DNA of 64,000 nucleotides from Streptomyces pluripotens (GCF_000802245.2 NZ_CP021080.1:5084001-5148000), one strand, 5' to 3'; counted from the first letter of the stretch, positions 8,478-18,521 are shown. Translations and numbers: made by a program. The notes: generated by a model not told the origin, from the letters alone.

Positions 8478-10760
8478 ATGTCGCCTTTCCCGCCTGACTC
8501 GTCTGACGTATCGGCCCAGGCCCACAGCATCAGTTACGAGAAAGTCAGGCAGCGGCCGGGCGAGGAATACCCGGAGCGCTTTGCCCTCGACCTGTCGGCT
8601 GACGGACGCGCCGAACTCATCCACGAGCACGGTCCCATACGGCGATCCTGGTCCGCGCGGACGGAAGGCATCGTGTGGACACGCCTGCTGAAGGCGGTGG
8701 AGAGTTTGCCCGCCGGTAGCGTGTCGGAAGACCACGCTGCCGGTGAGACTGTCCGCTGCCGACTCCAGATCTTGGGCGCTGCCCAGCAGCCGACGACAGT
8801 GACATGGGACGAAGAAGCGGCTTCCTCCCCGGCCAGCGTGCTCCTCGAGGCCGTGGTCGCGCAGATCAGCGACTTGCCGTCGCCTTTCGTTACTGATTCC
8901 CTTCCTCCGCTTACACACCAGCGGGTCGCAGAAGCATCCCCGGGCCTGCTGCCGTCGCAGGAAGCCGCCGCTGTCTTCGGGACGGTCGGTGATCTCCCGG
9001 CGTTTGCTCTTGCACGAACCGGTGGCGGCTTCGCGGTCTTCTCCGTCGATCCCCTGAAAATGATCGGGGAGGCGGCCGAGGCAGGGCAGCCGATCCGTGC
9101 GCTGGCTCTGGGATCGGACGGCGGGCGCGACATCCTGGTGACTGGTGGCGACGACAGCACTATCTGGGCCTGGGACCTGACGGGGAACGCTGGGCTCCTA
9201 CACGCGCGCGGAGGTCACGGCGGCGCGGTCAGGGCCGTCACCTCACGAGTCGACCTCGATGGGGATGGACTGGTCTACTCAGGCGGCGAAGACGGCAACA
9301 TCTGGGGCTGGGGCAGCCAAGACGGAGAAGAAGTCGGCGCGCTGACCGGCCATGAACGAACCGTCAACGCCCTTGCCACCGCCCGCGTCGCGGGTCTTGA
9401 TCTGCTCGTCTCTGGAGGAGACGACGGGACGGTGCGTCTTTGGAACACTGAGACCGGCGAGGCACTGCACACGTTCATCCCGGGGACCGAATGGGTCAAC
9501 GCCGTGGCGCTCACCGGTGCGCAGGGTCGCGGCTCGATTGCAGCAGCCGGCTCCGACCACATCATCAGAGTGTGGGACATCACGACCCGCGCTCAGACTC
9601 AGGAACTGCGCGGACACAGTGCGGCAGTGACGGGTCTGGCCTTCCTCGACCAGGAAGGTCGGTCGGTGCTGGCCTCTTGTTCCTACGACGGCACGATCAG
9701 GACCTGGGACGCGGCAGACGGACGCGTCCTGGACGAGTGGTCCGCCCAGGATGATTGGCCGGCCGCGCTGGCAGTCGCTCGCTCAGCGACCGGAGTGGCC
9801 ATTGTTACCGGGGGCGCGACAGGGACAGTGCGCGTCTGGGATACGAAGGGCACAGCACTGCGGATGCTGAAGGCGGACGGCGTACCCGTCCAGGCGCTCG
9901 CGCTGTCCGAAGTGGATGGGAGGGCGGTGGCGGCCGCGGGGTACCTCGATGGCTCTCTGCGGCTCTGGGATGTCGTGTCTGGTTCCGTACGCTGCGCGCT
10001 CGATCCAGACGACGGCCCTCTCACCTCGGTCGCCTTTGGTCCTGCGGCCAGTACGGTCGTCTGCGGTACTGCTCGGGGCACAGTCCGGATCCACTCCACT
10101 GCGGACGGGGTACTCCAACTGGTGCCGACACCTCACACCGACAGGATCCTCGCCCTCGACTTCCTCCCTGTGGCTGGTGGCGTCGTGGCCTCTGCCGGTG
10201 CCGACCGGACGGTACGCACCTGGGAGGCGGCCACCGGCCGACCGCTTTTGCGCCTGCGTGGTCACGACGCAAAAGTGACACGGTTGGTGGCAGGACAGGC
10301 CGGCACAGTTACAGCTCTTGCCTCGGCTGACGAGGACGCGCAGATCCTGGTGTGGGACGCGGTCTCCGGCCGTCGCCTCTTGGATCTCCGCGTCGCGCGT
10401 CCCGTAAGCGCTCTCGCCTTCGGCACGGTCGACGGTGTCGGCGTTCTGGCCGCGGCGGAACTGCACGGTCCCATCCGAGTGTGGGACGTGCTATCGGGAA
10501 ACGAACTGGCGACGCTCGAGGCTGGCGACGCCGCTGCCGTGACGCTGATCGTCTGCGTACTCGATGGCGCCACCGCATTGTTGTCGGGCTCCCGAGACAA
10601 GAGAGTCCGCGCCTGGCGGTTGCCTGACGGTGCCGAGATGGGTGATGTCGCCTTGGAACAAACGCCGCTCGCGCTCTCTTTCGCCCCGCCCGGAATCCTG
10701 CGCATCGCATCGAGCAGTGGCTTGACGACCATTAATTTCCATCCCGCCGTTGCAGGCTAG
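8478..10760 (+). CDS. WD40-repeat beta-propeller protein (two propellers)
   Basis: 760 aa. Residues about 1-135 form a separate N-terminal domain; its strand pattern with a TTVTWDEEA segment vaguely recalls emfourin-like domains, but I am not sure. From about residue 195 there are 12-13 WD40 repeats, each ending in a W-D-type dipeptide (IWAWDL, VRLWNT, IRVWDI, IRTWDA, VRVWDT, LRLWDV and so on), enough for two seven-bladed propellers. There is no catalytic domain, signal peptide or membrane segment, so it is probably a cytoplasmic interaction scaffold. ATG 8478 follows GGAAGGA; the frame extends upstream inside the NUDIX gene but is not needed. Confidence 0.88.
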   Translation: MSPFPPDSSDVSAQAHSISYEKVRQRPGEEYPERFALDLSADGRAELIHEHGPIRRSWSARTEGIVWTRLLKAVESLPAGSVSEDHAAGETVRCRLQILGAAQQPTTVTWDEEAASSPASVLLEAVVAQISDLPSPFVTDSLPPLTHQRVAEASPGLLPSQEAAAVFGTVGDLPAFALARTGGGFAVFSVDPLKMIGEAAEAGQPIRALALGSDGGRDILVTGGDDSTIWAWDLTGNAGLLHARGGHGGAVRAVTSRVDLDGDGLVYSGGEDGNIWGWGSQDGEEVGALTGHERTVNALATARVAGLDLLVSGGDDGTVRLWNTETGEALHTFIPGTEWVNAVALTGAQGRGSIAAAGSDHIIRVWDITTRAQTQELRGHSAAVTGLAFLDQEGRSVLASCSYDGTIRTWDAADGRVLDEWSAQDDWPAALAVARSATGVAIVTGGATGTVRVWDTKGTALRMLKADGVPVQALALSEVDGRAVAAAGYLDGSLRLWDVVSGSVRCALDPDDGPLTSVAFGPAASTVVCGTARGTVRIHSTADGVLQLVPTPHTDRILALDFLPVAGGVVASAGADRTVRTWEAATGRPLLRLRGHDAKVTRLVAGQAGTVTALASADEDAQILVWDAVSGRRLLDLRVARPVSALAFGTVDGVGVLAAAELHGPIRVWDVLSGNELATLEAGDAAAVTLIVCVLDGATALLSGSRDKRVRAWRLPDGAEMGDVALEQTPLALSFAPPGILRIASSSGLTTINFHPAVAG

Positions 10761-11274
10761 GGAGCTTCCAAGAGTCAGTAGTGGGCTGCTCGTGCGGGGC
10801 AGGGGGCGCGACCGCCGACAGTGATCGTCCGATCTGGCAAGAGCCCAGCGCTCTCGCTGCAGCGCGCCGAGCGCAGCGAACAGAGTGGGGCAGCCCACCG
10901 GCCCCGCTCGCACGGCACAGAGCGCGCCCTTACTGGTCACGCCGGGTCGCCCCTGTTAGACCTGACAGGGGTAACCCGGTTAGTGTGACTGGCTTTGCTG
11001 CCGTGCCCAGTTGGTCTTCGGCCGTGCCGCGAATGCCGATAGAGCGGCGGCCGGGCGGTGGGCAGGTTGCCGCCGGGGCGGCTCACGACGCACCCGGTCG
11101 GCCGCAGCCTGTGTCCACTCGGCGACATTCGATGTGGTCCGGATGGAGATCGTGCACCAGAGGCCTTGAACGCAGAGTGCTTCGTCAGCTCCTCGGCCGT
11201 GTGCTGATCGGCTCAGTGTCCCCCCCATTCGTCTCGTCCCTTCCCTGCATGCGGCTGTTCAGCCGTTCGATGCG
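10761..11274. other. Gene-free gap between convergent genes
   Basis: 514 bp between the WD40 gene (plus) and the 172-aa gene (minus). Apart from the hairpin at 10942-10979 I see no convincing gene; the short ORFs here lack ribosome sites and recognisable motifs. Confidence 0.5.
10942..10979. terminator. Hairpin between convergent genes, probable terminator
   Basis: ccgggt + cg + cccctgt, an 8-nt loop, then acagggg + ta + acccgg: 6 and 7 bp perfect stems separated by a symmetric 2x2 internal loop. It lies downstream of the WD40 gene and of the conjugation operon on the other strand. No T-run follows. An operator role is a less likely alternative. Confidence 0.55.
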
Positions 11275-11793
11275 TCACAGCGGCGGATCCAGTTCGGCAG
11301 CCATCCGCCGTACCTCAGCCTCGGCCGGGTGCTTCGCGGCCTCGGTGGTGTCAGCAGAGGTAGCCAGGTATAGCTCCCACTCCTCGTCGGCTGCCGGGTT
11401 CGATGGCGGAGGCAGGGGCGGTTCCTGGTGGCTGCTGACGCAGGCTGGAAGCTTCATGTGCGGCTTGAACGCGTGCACCGTGTTGATCCACTCGGCCTCG
11501 GCGAGCTCGCGCCCGGGGGTCTTTTCACCCTCGTAGGTCCGCAGCCAGCCCAGGTACAGGGCTGTGAGCATCTCCCGCACCCATCGGTGGCGGTACCAGC
11601 AGGGCGGGATCTCGTTGTGCAGCTCGGCGGTGTGGCGCAGCCATTCCACCCAGGTGCGCAGCTCGCGCAGCCGGGCGCGGCGCTCGGGCGGGGACATGGC
11701 CGACCACACCCAGCGGCGCGGCTGCGGCGTGGTGGTCTGCGCGGGCCGGCCGACGGGCCGCAGGGAGGCGGGGTTGTCGAGGGAGTCAGCCAC
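11275..11793 (-). CDS. Unknown small protein, last gene of the conjugation operon
   Basis: 172 aa, GTG start at 11791-11793 overlapping the end of the VirD4-like gene by 8 bp, so translationally coupled. Rich in Arg, Trp and Glu in the middle (WVEWLRHTAELHNEIPPCWY), no membrane segment or signal peptide, Pro-rich stretch near the C-terminus. The position suggests an accessory role with the coupling ATPase, but I do not recognise the family. Confidence 0.75.
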   Translation of the reverse strand: MADSLDNPASLRPVGRPAQTTTPQPRRWVWSAMSPPERRARLRELRTWVEWLRHTAELHNEIPPCWYRHRWVREMLTALYLGWLRTYEGEKTPGRELAEAEWINTVHAFKPHMKLPACVSSHQEPPLPPPSNPAADEEWELYLATSADTTEAAKHPAEAEVRRMAAELDPPL

Positions 11794-13516
11794 GGCCTGC
11801 CCTTTCCACCGCAGGCGCCGCGGCCTTGTTCAGGCTCACCGGCCCGTCGCCGGTGGCCGGCTCAGGGGCTGCCAGTAGCCGTTTGAGGTCCTTGTCGCGG
11901 AAGGTGAGCCGCATCTTCACCTTGATCGGCGCCTTGTTGGAGTACTGGGCGATGGCGGTGAAGTCGTCCAGTTGCTGCAGGGAGTGCACGGGAGCGAGAT
12001 CGGTCTCGGTGGGAGTGGTGTTGGTGGACACCTCGCCGCGCGAGCGGCCGGTCGACGTCCTGCCCACCTCGGTACGGCCATAGAGACCGGAGAAGTAGCG
12101 CAGGGTCTCCAGGTCGCCGCAGCCGGGCAGCAGCATGCGCAGACCGCTCGCGGACAGCACGGTGTTGGCCTTCTGCACGCCGAGCCGGTCGCGCAGCTGG
12201 GACAGGTCGTGCCACACGGTCAGCACCACGATGCCCATGCCGCGGCCGGTGGTGAGGATGTTGGGCAGGCGGGGGTAGCGGAGCATGTTGCCTGCCTCGT
12301 CGACGAGTACGCCCAGGCCGGGGTCGAGAGGCTTGCCGGTGGTGTTGTAGGCGACTTCGGCGCCGTGGATGATCGAGGCGATGATCGAGGTCAGCAGCGG
12401 GGCGAACCTCTCGGCGTCGGCCTCGGAGGCGATCAGGCAGACGGTGCCGTTCTTGGTCAGCAGGTCCTCGACGGTGAAGTCGGTGCTGGCGCAGGTCTCG
12501 CGGACCTCTTCGTCGGCGTAGACGCGCGCGAGGACGTTGAGGCTGAACTGGATGGAGCCGATCCCGTCCTCGTGAAGGCGGAGCCAGGGAGAGGCGTAGT
12601 CGTCAGCGACCTCGGTGTAGCCGTGCTGCAGCAGCACGGAGCGGACGTGGTCGACAGCATCCTTTCCGAGGGAGAGCCAGCGGCGCATGGCGTTGATGCC
12701 GCCGCCGGAGAGGTTCGCGGCCAGCAGGACACCCTTGAGCACGCTCTTGGCCTGGTCGATCCAGGGCGCGGCACGCTTGTCCTCGCTGGAGGCGGAGGCC
12801 TCGGCCATCCAGGCGGCCATGCGGTCGGCGGCCTTGGCGTCGGTGCAGTACTCCACCGGGGACCACTTGTTGGTCTCCCGTCCGGGGATCCCGGCCGGGG
12901 CGATCACCCAGACCGGGCCCAGGGCGCGGCGGCGGGCGTAGATGATGTCGAGGTCGGCGGCCTTGGTGGTGGTCACCACCAGCGGGCCCTGCCATTCGGC
13001 GGCGTTGGGCAGCACCAGCCCGGTGGTCTTGGAGGAGCCGGGCACCCCGAACACCGTGGCGCTGATGTTGGGCTGGGCGGCCACGATCTTCTTGGTGTTC
13101 ATGCCGCGGCCGGCGGTGATGCGGTTGGCCCGCAGCTTCGGGTCTTGTGGGGCCTTGAGCTTGCGTTCGACCTTCGCACCGCCCCACTGGGCGCCGCCGG
13201 TATGGCTGCCGAAGTTCAGCTTGGTGACGGCCTTGAGCAGCAGCAGGAAGAACGTCAGCAGCAGCGCCACGGTCAGCAGATAGAACAGCCAGGCGGGTGG
13301 CGCGGGGGAGAACACGGCGCTGGGGCCGCTGACCAGGGCGCGCAGCACGGTTTCCGGGACGCCGGCCTTCGCGTGGGCCCAGCCCCGGCCGGACAGCAGG
13401 GCGGCGAGCGGGGCGGCCAGCAGCACCGCTCCGCCCAGCGCCACGGCGAGGCCTGCGGCGTAGGCGGCGAGCAGCGTGTTGTCGTCCAGTCCACTGCCGG
13501 GGCTCTTGTCGGCCAC
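11786..13516 (-). CDS. VirD4/TraG-like conjugative coupling ATPase
   Basis: 576 aa, GTG start at 13514-13516. Two N-terminal membrane segments (residues about 17-43 and 75-95) are followed by a VirD4-type P-loop domain: Walker A GVPGSSKTTGL at about 157-167, Walker B LGVLVDEAGN, and a TVWHDLSQLRDRLG segment typical of TraG/VirD4. It would dock the DNA substrate to the secretion channel and power transfer at the cytoplasmic membrane. The frame is open to 13924, but that extension overlaps the VirB4 gene and looks non-coding. The gene starts 2 bp after the VirB4-like stop. Confidence 0.9.
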   Translation of the reverse strand: MADKSPGSGLDDNTLLAAYAAGLAVALGGAVLLAAPLAALLSGRGWAHAKAGVPETVLRALVSGPSAVFSPAPPAWLFYLLTVALLLTFFLLLLKAVTKLNFGSHTGGAQWGGAKVERKLKAPQDPKLRANRITAGRGMNTKKIVAAQPNISATVFGVPGSSKTTGLVLPNAAEWQGPLVVTTTKAADLDIIYARRRALGPVWVIAPAGIPGRETNKWSPVEYCTDAKAADRMAAWMAEASASSEDKRAAPWIDQAKSVLKGVLLAANLSGGGINAMRRWLSLGKDAVDHVRSVLLQHGYTEVADDYASPWLRLHEDGIGSIQFSLNVLARVYADEEVRETCASTDFTVEDLLTKNGTVCLIASEADAERFAPLLTSIIASIIHGAEVAYNTTGKPLDPGLGVLVDEAGNMLRYPRLPNILTTGRGMGIVVLTVWHDLSQLRDRLGVQKANTVLSASGLRMLLPGCGDLETLRYFSGLYGRTEVGRTSTGRSRGEVSTNTTPTETDLAPVHSLQQLDDFTAIAQYSNKAPIKVKMRLTFRDKDLKRLLAAPEPATGDGPVSLNKAAAPAVERAGRG

Positions 13517-13518
13517 GG

Positions 13519-15075
13519 TCAGATCACCATCTTCTCGTCGGTCTCGAAGAGCTGCTGTTCGGTGTGGGAGAGCATCAGCTGCACGGCGTGCGAACCGCCG
13601 CCGCGGCCGACCTTCCACAAGGCCCTGCCGCGCTGTCCGGCGCCCCAGGAGCCGATCAGGTCGCACTCGGCGTCCGTGAGGCCGATCGCCTCGCGAGTCA
13701 GGCGCAGGGGGCGGGTGTCCTGGGCGAGCTGGATACGGGTCTCGCAGCTGGAGATGAGGTCCTTGGCAATGTTGACGGCCTCGGAGCCGGCCGCGCCGAC
13801 CCCCTCGAAGTCGCTGAGCCGGTGGGTGGCCAGTACCTGGATGGTGCCGGTCGCGCGGGACAGCCGGAGGTCGGCGTCGATCTTCTTGACCTGTGAGGCT
13901 CCACCGGAGCGCATCTGCCGCCATAGCTCATCGCGTACGACGATCCACGGCCGGCTGCCGGGTCGGTCGATGGCGGCCTGTGCCCAGGACGAGACACAGG
14001 TCAGCACCATGGCGACCGTCTCGTCGCCGTACTGTTCCAGCGCGCTGATGTCGACACTCTGGATCGGCGCATCCCAGTCCAGTCCGATGCTGGTCTGATC
14101 GTCGAAGAGACCGGTCACGTGCCCGTTGACCATGGCGCCGAGGGCGGAGCGGATGGACTCCATCTGCTCGCGGGCCCGCTGTACCTCGCGGTCGCGTACG
14201 CGCAGTTCCTCGGCCATGGCGTCGCTGGGGTCGCGCAGTTTCTCGTAGACCAGGGGCAGAGTGGGGGTCTCCAGCCGGGTCTGCCCGTACAGCTCGCCGG
14301 TGACCTCGCGCACCGCTACGTCCAGGGCCTCCTCCTCCTGCGGCAGCAGAGTGCGCCGCAGCTGCAGCTCCAACAGTGCCTTGAGCAGGGTGAGACGGCG
14401 GCGGTGTATCTCCCGGAGCCGGTTCTGTAGTTCGCCCGGGTCCTTGATCAGCTCCAAGCCTTGGCCGAGCGGTCCGGCGTCCAGCGGGTTGACGCGGCCG
14501 GGGAGACCGGGGCCGAGCCGCACCGGTTCGGCCCCCAGATGCCTGCACAGGGCGGCGTATTCGCCCTTGACGTCGCCAGCGATCAGGGTGCGGTGCCCGA
14601 AGGCCATCAGCCGGAAGCACAGGGCCTTGATGTGCGCGCTCTTCCCGCTACCGGGGATGCCGGTGATCATGACGTTGGGGTTGGTACACAGGCCCTCTTT
14701 GACCCACACTGCCGGGTGCGCGGAGAAAGCTTCGGTCGTCAAAGTGTTCTGGCCGATGTACGCGCCCACGGGCGGGAGGGAGGCGGCGTGCAAGAACGGG
14801 TAGGCACCTGCGGAGTTGGCGGTGTCGGCACGCACGACCTCCACGCGGGGCAGTGAGGCTGCGCGGCCCGCGTACGGATGCGCCCAGCCCTTCTTCGGGG
14901 CGATCCGCATGACCGTGTCGGGGTCTTCGAGCAGCCGCGCACGGCGCTGGTCGCGGACGCTCGGTGCGGGCGGCACCGCATCGACGGGCCGTTCGGCCAG
15001 GCCGGGGGCCCGGCCGAACGCAGACTCCTTCAATACCGTGTCACCGGCGTCGCGGCGCTTGAACAGCAGCGGCAT
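13519..15075 (-). CDS. VirB4-like type IV secretion ATPase (C-terminal half)
   Basis: 518 aa, ATG 15073-15075 sharing a base with the upstream stop (TGATG). The Walker A motif GIPGSGKS lies at residues about 139-146; a Walker B-like segment reads PWIVVRDELW, followed by an ATHRLSDF motif common in VirB4/HerA-type ATPases. The protein is shorter than canonical VirB4 (about 800 aa). The missing N-terminal half seems to reside in the preceding SCO6880-family protein, so the two probably act together as the channel's motor. Confidence 0.88.
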   Translation of the reverse strand: MPLLFKRRDAGDTVLKESAFGRAPGLAERPVDAVPPAPSVRDQRRARLLEDPDTVMRIAPKKGWAHPYAGRAASLPRVEVVRADTANSAGAYPFLHAASLPPVGAYIGQNTLTTEAFSAHPAVWVKEGLCTNPNVMITGIPGSGKSAHIKALCFRLMAFGHRTLIAGDVKGEYAALCRHLGAEPVRLGPGLPGRVNPLDAGPLGQGLELIKDPGELQNRLREIHRRRLTLLKALLELQLRRTLLPQEEEALDVAVREVTGELYGQTRLETPTLPLVYEKLRDPSDAMAEELRVRDREVQRAREQMESIRSALGAMVNGHVTGLFDDQTSIGLDWDAPIQSVDISALEQYGDETVAMVLTCVSSWAQAAIDRPGSRPWIVVRDELWRQMRSGGASQVKKIDADLRLSRATGTIQVLATHRLSDFEGVGAAGSEAVNIAKDLISSCETRIQLAQDTRPLRLTREAIGLTDAECDLIGSWGAGQRGRALWKVGRGGGSHAVQLMLSHTEQQLFETDEKMVI

Positions 15076-16604
15076 CAGAATCCGATCCTCCGGTCCGGCA
15101 GCCCCTGCCCCAGCGGCAGCGCGGCGGCCGCGAAGCCGACATCCTGGGTCCCCCACATGCGGCGCAGTTCCAGCCCGGAGGCGGCCGCATCCGCCTGCAA
15201 CTCGGCGCAGGCGGTTTCCAGCTCGCCCAGGTCGGTGACGGTGACAGCAAGGAGCGCGGTCAGCCGCACCACGCCTTGCCCGGAGGCGCGGGCGACGTCC
15301 TGCGACCTGGCCTTCTGCGCTTCGAGCAGCTCGTCGGCCGACTCGTCCTGACCGGACTTGGCGCGCAGCTTGCGGGCGGACTCCCGCCGGGCCTTCTCAC
15401 GGGCGAGGTCCTGGCGGGCCCGGCGCGGCCCGATCGGCTCGTAGACAATGCTCAAGCTGCGGCGGGCGTTCTGCCGGGGCCTGAGCATCGGCTGCAGGAA
15501 GGTGGCGTAGACGTCCGCCTGCGGCCAGGTCCGCACCTGGTAGGAAACGGTCCACGCCCCGTCGTGACGGTAGACGCCCCAGTCGGTCTCCGCTTGGGCT
15601 GGGCCCGCCAGCTCCGATGTCACGCCGGGCTCCAGGCCCTGCCAATCCGGCGCCTGGGCGGCGGCGTTGCGAGTGGCGAGCATCAGCTGCGCCTCCGGGT
15701 CGTATGCGGTGCGCACCACCTGGGCCAGGGCCCGGGGAGCGAGCCACTCGACGACCTGCAGGCTCGCCGAGGACAGGGCGCCGTGCATGGCGTGCAACTC
15801 GCGTACCAGGACCGCGGCCGCGCCGACCTGACCGCCACCGGCGCCCTTGACGGCCAGCCGGGCCTTGGCCGCGGACAGGGTGACCGAGAGGTAGGTCTCG
15901 CGGGTGGTGGCGGCCGGACCCGCGCCCTCCATCAGCTCCGTCAGCGCAGCGACGGCCTCCTTCGGCGCGTCCTGCGCCAAGTGCCGGTCGGTCCACGAGC
16001 GCAGCGCCGCGCCGTCGTCGGGCAGGCAGCGCTGGTGCACGGCAATCCGGACGATCGGCGAGTCCTCGGTGCAGAAGCTGCGCAGGAAGCCCGCCCAGGC
16101 GGCAACCCGCGCGGTCTGCCGGTCACTGTCAACGAGCGCCAGGCCAGGGAAGGTGATCCGGGCGACCGCGGTATAGGTGTTCGCGACCGGATCGTGGGAG
16201 ACGCCCAGGGTGCCGCCGAGGCCGTCCGGGGCTTCCAGAAAACGCAGCCGGGCCAGCACCCCGGGCAGGTCCATCGGCTGCTGCCCGGTCGTCTTGGAGC
16301 GGGGGGCGAGGGCCCCTGACTGGAAGATGTTGCGCCTGGTGGCCACGTTGATCTGATGCCTTACTGCGAGAAGGATCCATTCGTCGGCGCTCAGGCCCAG
16401 CACCCGTCCGAAGGCGAGTGTGAACAGCACGGCAGCCAGCGGCACACAGAAGAACGCGGCAGTCCAGCTGCCCAGGTTGAGCGGAGTGAGCAGCAGCACA
16501 CAGCCGCCCACGACCAGGGCGAAACCGGTCCCGGACAGCCGGCCCATGAACCCGCTGCGTTCGGACTGCCATCCGCCGTAGGTGACGGGGGTGGAACTGG
16601 ACAT
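15075..16604 (-). CDS. SCO6880-family membrane protein (VirB3/VirB4 N-terminus-like)
   Basis: 509 aa. Two adjacent membrane segments near the N-terminus (about 28-62) resemble VirB3/PrgI. The long cytoplasmic remainder has no P-loop, contains a predicted coiled region around residues 395-430 (ARREKARRESARKLRAK-like), and resembles the SCO6880 family of actinobacterial conjugation clusters. It probably anchors the VirB4-like ATPase to the membrane. Start codon 16602-16604 lies 3 bp after the VirB6-like gene, and the stop overlaps the VirB4-like start. Confidence 0.82.
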   Translation of the reverse strand: MSSSTPVTYGGWQSERSGFMGRLSGTGFALVVGGCVLLLTPLNLGSWTAAFFCVPLAAVLFTLAFGRVLGLSADEWILLAVRHQINVATRRNIFQSGALAPRSKTTGQQPMDLPGVLARLRFLEAPDGLGGTLGVSHDPVANTYTAVARITFPGLALVDSDRQTARVAAWAGFLRSFCTEDSPIVRIAVHQRCLPDDGAALRSWTDRHLAQDAPKEAVAALTELMEGAGPAATTRETYLSVTLSAAKARLAVKGAGGGQVGAAAVLVRELHAMHGALSSASLQVVEWLAPRALAQVVRTAYDPEAQLMLATRNAAAQAPDWQGLEPGVTSELAGPAQAETDWGVYRHDGAWTVSYQVRTWPQADVYATFLQPMLRPRQNARRSLSIVYEPIGPRRARQDLAREKARRESARKLRAKSGQDESADELLEAQKARSQDVARASGQGVVRLTALLAVTVTDLGELETACAELQADAAASGLELRRMWGTQDVGFAAAALPLGQGLPDRRIGF

Positions 16605-16607
16605 GGG

Positions 16608-18521
16608 CTACCCCTCCCTCGACGGCGGAATGTCGGTATTGGGCGGGCCCGTGATCACCGGTGCGGTGTCCGGGCGCGGCTGCGGAACGCGCTCCTGAGT
16701 GGCGGGCGGCAAGCCCGCGGTGTCCTGGCCGCGCGGCGGGATGACCACGTGGCGGCCGCCGGGGGACGCGGAGTCAAGACCGGCGTGCGCGGCGGTGTTG
16801 GCCATACCGGACTCCAGCGTGTCCTTGCCCAGGGCCATGACCTGCAGGCCCAGGCCGAGCGGCCCAGCCACACGAGTACCGAGGCGGCCGCCGGGCCCCT
16901 TCAGACGGGCCTTGAGCGACTCGTTGGTCCAGAAGCCCCCGCCGCCCCGGGCGTTGGCCCCGCTCGCCTGGGTCTGCGCGTTGTCCCGCTCCAAGGCCCG
17001 GGTATACGCGGGACCACCGCCGACTGCGCCCGCCCCGCCGAGCTGGGGCCGGTAGCCGCTCGTTGAAGCGGCCGACGAGCCGAGGGAACTGATCAGTCCG
17101 CCCGCCATGGCGGCGCCGGCACCCAGCGAGGAGAACGTCATGAACTTGGCGATGGCGGGCCAGCAGAAGCAGGCCATCAGGAAGATGACGAGTCCGACGA
17201 GCATGTTCTGCACGCCCGAACCCTGCTCGATGGCGAAGAAGCCGATGGCGAAACAGAACGTGATCATGGGCTTCATCAGGATGAGCGCGAGCAACGCGTC
17301 CCTGGCCTTGGGCCACCAGTCCTTCGTGGCGTCCGACATCTGGCCGACCAGTGTGATCGGCATGGTGGCGACGAGGATCATGATTCCGGCCTGGCGCAGC
17401 AGCATCTCGACCCACAGGGCGCCGATCGCCAGGATGCAGATGATGCCGATGACGATGACCACGCCGACCGCCGACGCGGCCATTCCGTCGCCGGTGATGA
17501 GTGCGCCGGCGGCCGTGGAGGAGCCCCCACCGCCGAAGATCAGACCCCCGAACATCTTCCCGAACTGGGCCTTCATGGCGTCTGCGGGCTGACCTTGAAT
17601 CTTGCTGCCGCCCGCGAACGAGTAGCTGATGATCCAGTTGGACAGTGAGTCCGCGACCTGCAGCGCGGTCGTGGTGACCGTCCAGTACGCGGACGAGATG
17701 ACTGCCCACTTGGCCAGGCCGGAGATCGCAGTGGCGGCCGGGGCGCCCTGGTGGGAGATCGACACCTTCCCGAACTGCAGGAGCAGCAGGAAGACGGCGA
17801 GCACGATGGACAGGGCGGTCGCGATCCCCATTGGCTGGCTGATGCCGGTGGAGTCGAGGTTGATGACCGACGTCTTGGCGAACAGGTCGGCGAACTGCTG
17901 CAGGAGCCAGACCACGGCGTTGCCGATGTACTGGGCGGCCTCCTCTAGCGCATCCCGGGCGAGCTGGGAGACCTTCTTGCCGATCCACTTGGACAGGCTC
18001 CAGCCGATGTTCCCGTACTTGTCGGTTGCCAGGGTCTGGCAGTCGCTGAAGGTGTCGCCCTTGTCGACGCACTTGGTCAGGAAGTCGTTGAGTGTGTCGT
18101 AGTCGGACTTGCTGAGGTCGCCCCGCTGAACGGCGGCGATGGCGCTCTTGCGCCACTTCTTCAGCTTCTCTTCCTCAGCCTCGTGGCTTTCCTTCTTGGA
18201 GCACCCCGACTGCACCGGGCCGCCCTCGCACGGCTGGCTGGTGCCCGGGATTTCACCGGCCTCAGGCGTACGGCAGATGTCGTCATCGTTGATGCTGTAG
18301 TAGTCGCAGTAGTTGCCCTGCTTGTCGATGCCGCAGGTGCCACCGCCGGTGAAGTCGACCGGGCATTCCTTGCCGCTGGACGGCCCGTAGTCGAGGTGGT
18401 ACTTCGGATTGTCCGCGGCCCTCGCCGCGGGGGCATGACTCAGGCCGGAGCCAACAACGCCCAGCAGAACGGCCAGCACGAGGACCAGCCGGGCGAGTAG
18501 ATGCCGGTGGTCAGCCCGCAT
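16608..18521 (-). CDS. VirB6/TrbL-like polytopic channel protein with a secreted Cys-rich N-terminus
   Basis: 637 aa. The N-terminus is a signal sequence ending SHAPAARAAD. A Cys-rich extracytoplasmic segment follows (eight Cys within about residues 50-110), then several membrane segments between about 200 and 460 (for example ALSIVLAVFLLLLQF and GVVIVIGIICILAIGALWV) and a Gly/Ala-rich C-terminal tail. This layout matches VirB6/TrbL channel components of type IV systems. ATG 18519-18521 overlaps the end of the TcpC-like gene by 11 bp. Confidence 0.85.
   Translation of the reverse strand: MRADHRHLLARLVLVLAVLLGVVGSGLSHAPAARAADNPKYHLDYGPSSGKECPVDFTGGGTCGIDKQGNYCDYYSINDDDICRTPEAGEIPGTSQPCEGGPVQSGCSKKESHEAEEEKLKKWRKSAIAAVQRGDLSKSDYDTLNDFLTKCVDKGDTFSDCQTLATDKYGNIGWSLSKWIGKKVSQLARDALEEAAQYIGNAVVWLLQQFADLFAKTSVINLDSTGISQPMGIATALSIVLAVFLLLLQFGKVSISHQGAPAATAISGLAKWAVISSAYWTVTTTALQVADSLSNWIISYSFAGGSKIQGQPADAMKAQFGKMFGGLIFGGGGSSTAAGALITGDGMAASAVGVVIVIGIICILAIGALWVEMLLRQAGIMILVATMPITLVGQMSDATKDWWPKARDALLALILMKPMITFCFAIGFFAIEQGSGVQNMLVGLVIFLMACFCWPAIAKFMTFSSLGAGAAMAGGLISSLGSSAASTSGYRPQLGGAGAVGGGPAYTRALERDNAQTQASGANARGGGGFWTNESLKARLKGPGGRLGTRVAGPLGLGLQVMALGKDTLESGMANTAAHAGLDSASPGGRHVVIPPRGQDTAGLPPATQERVPQPRPDTAPVITGPPNTDIPPSREG

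Noticed and set aside
10937..11128. 63-aa minus-strand ORF in the gap after the WD40 gene
   Set aside because: No ribosome site or motif, and it overlaps the probable terminator hairpin.
13517..13924. N-terminal extension of the VirD4-like ORF to 712 aa
   Set aside because: The added residues are Arg/Pro-rich shadow sequence of the VirB4 gene; GTG 13516 just after the VirB4 stop fits the coupled operon.
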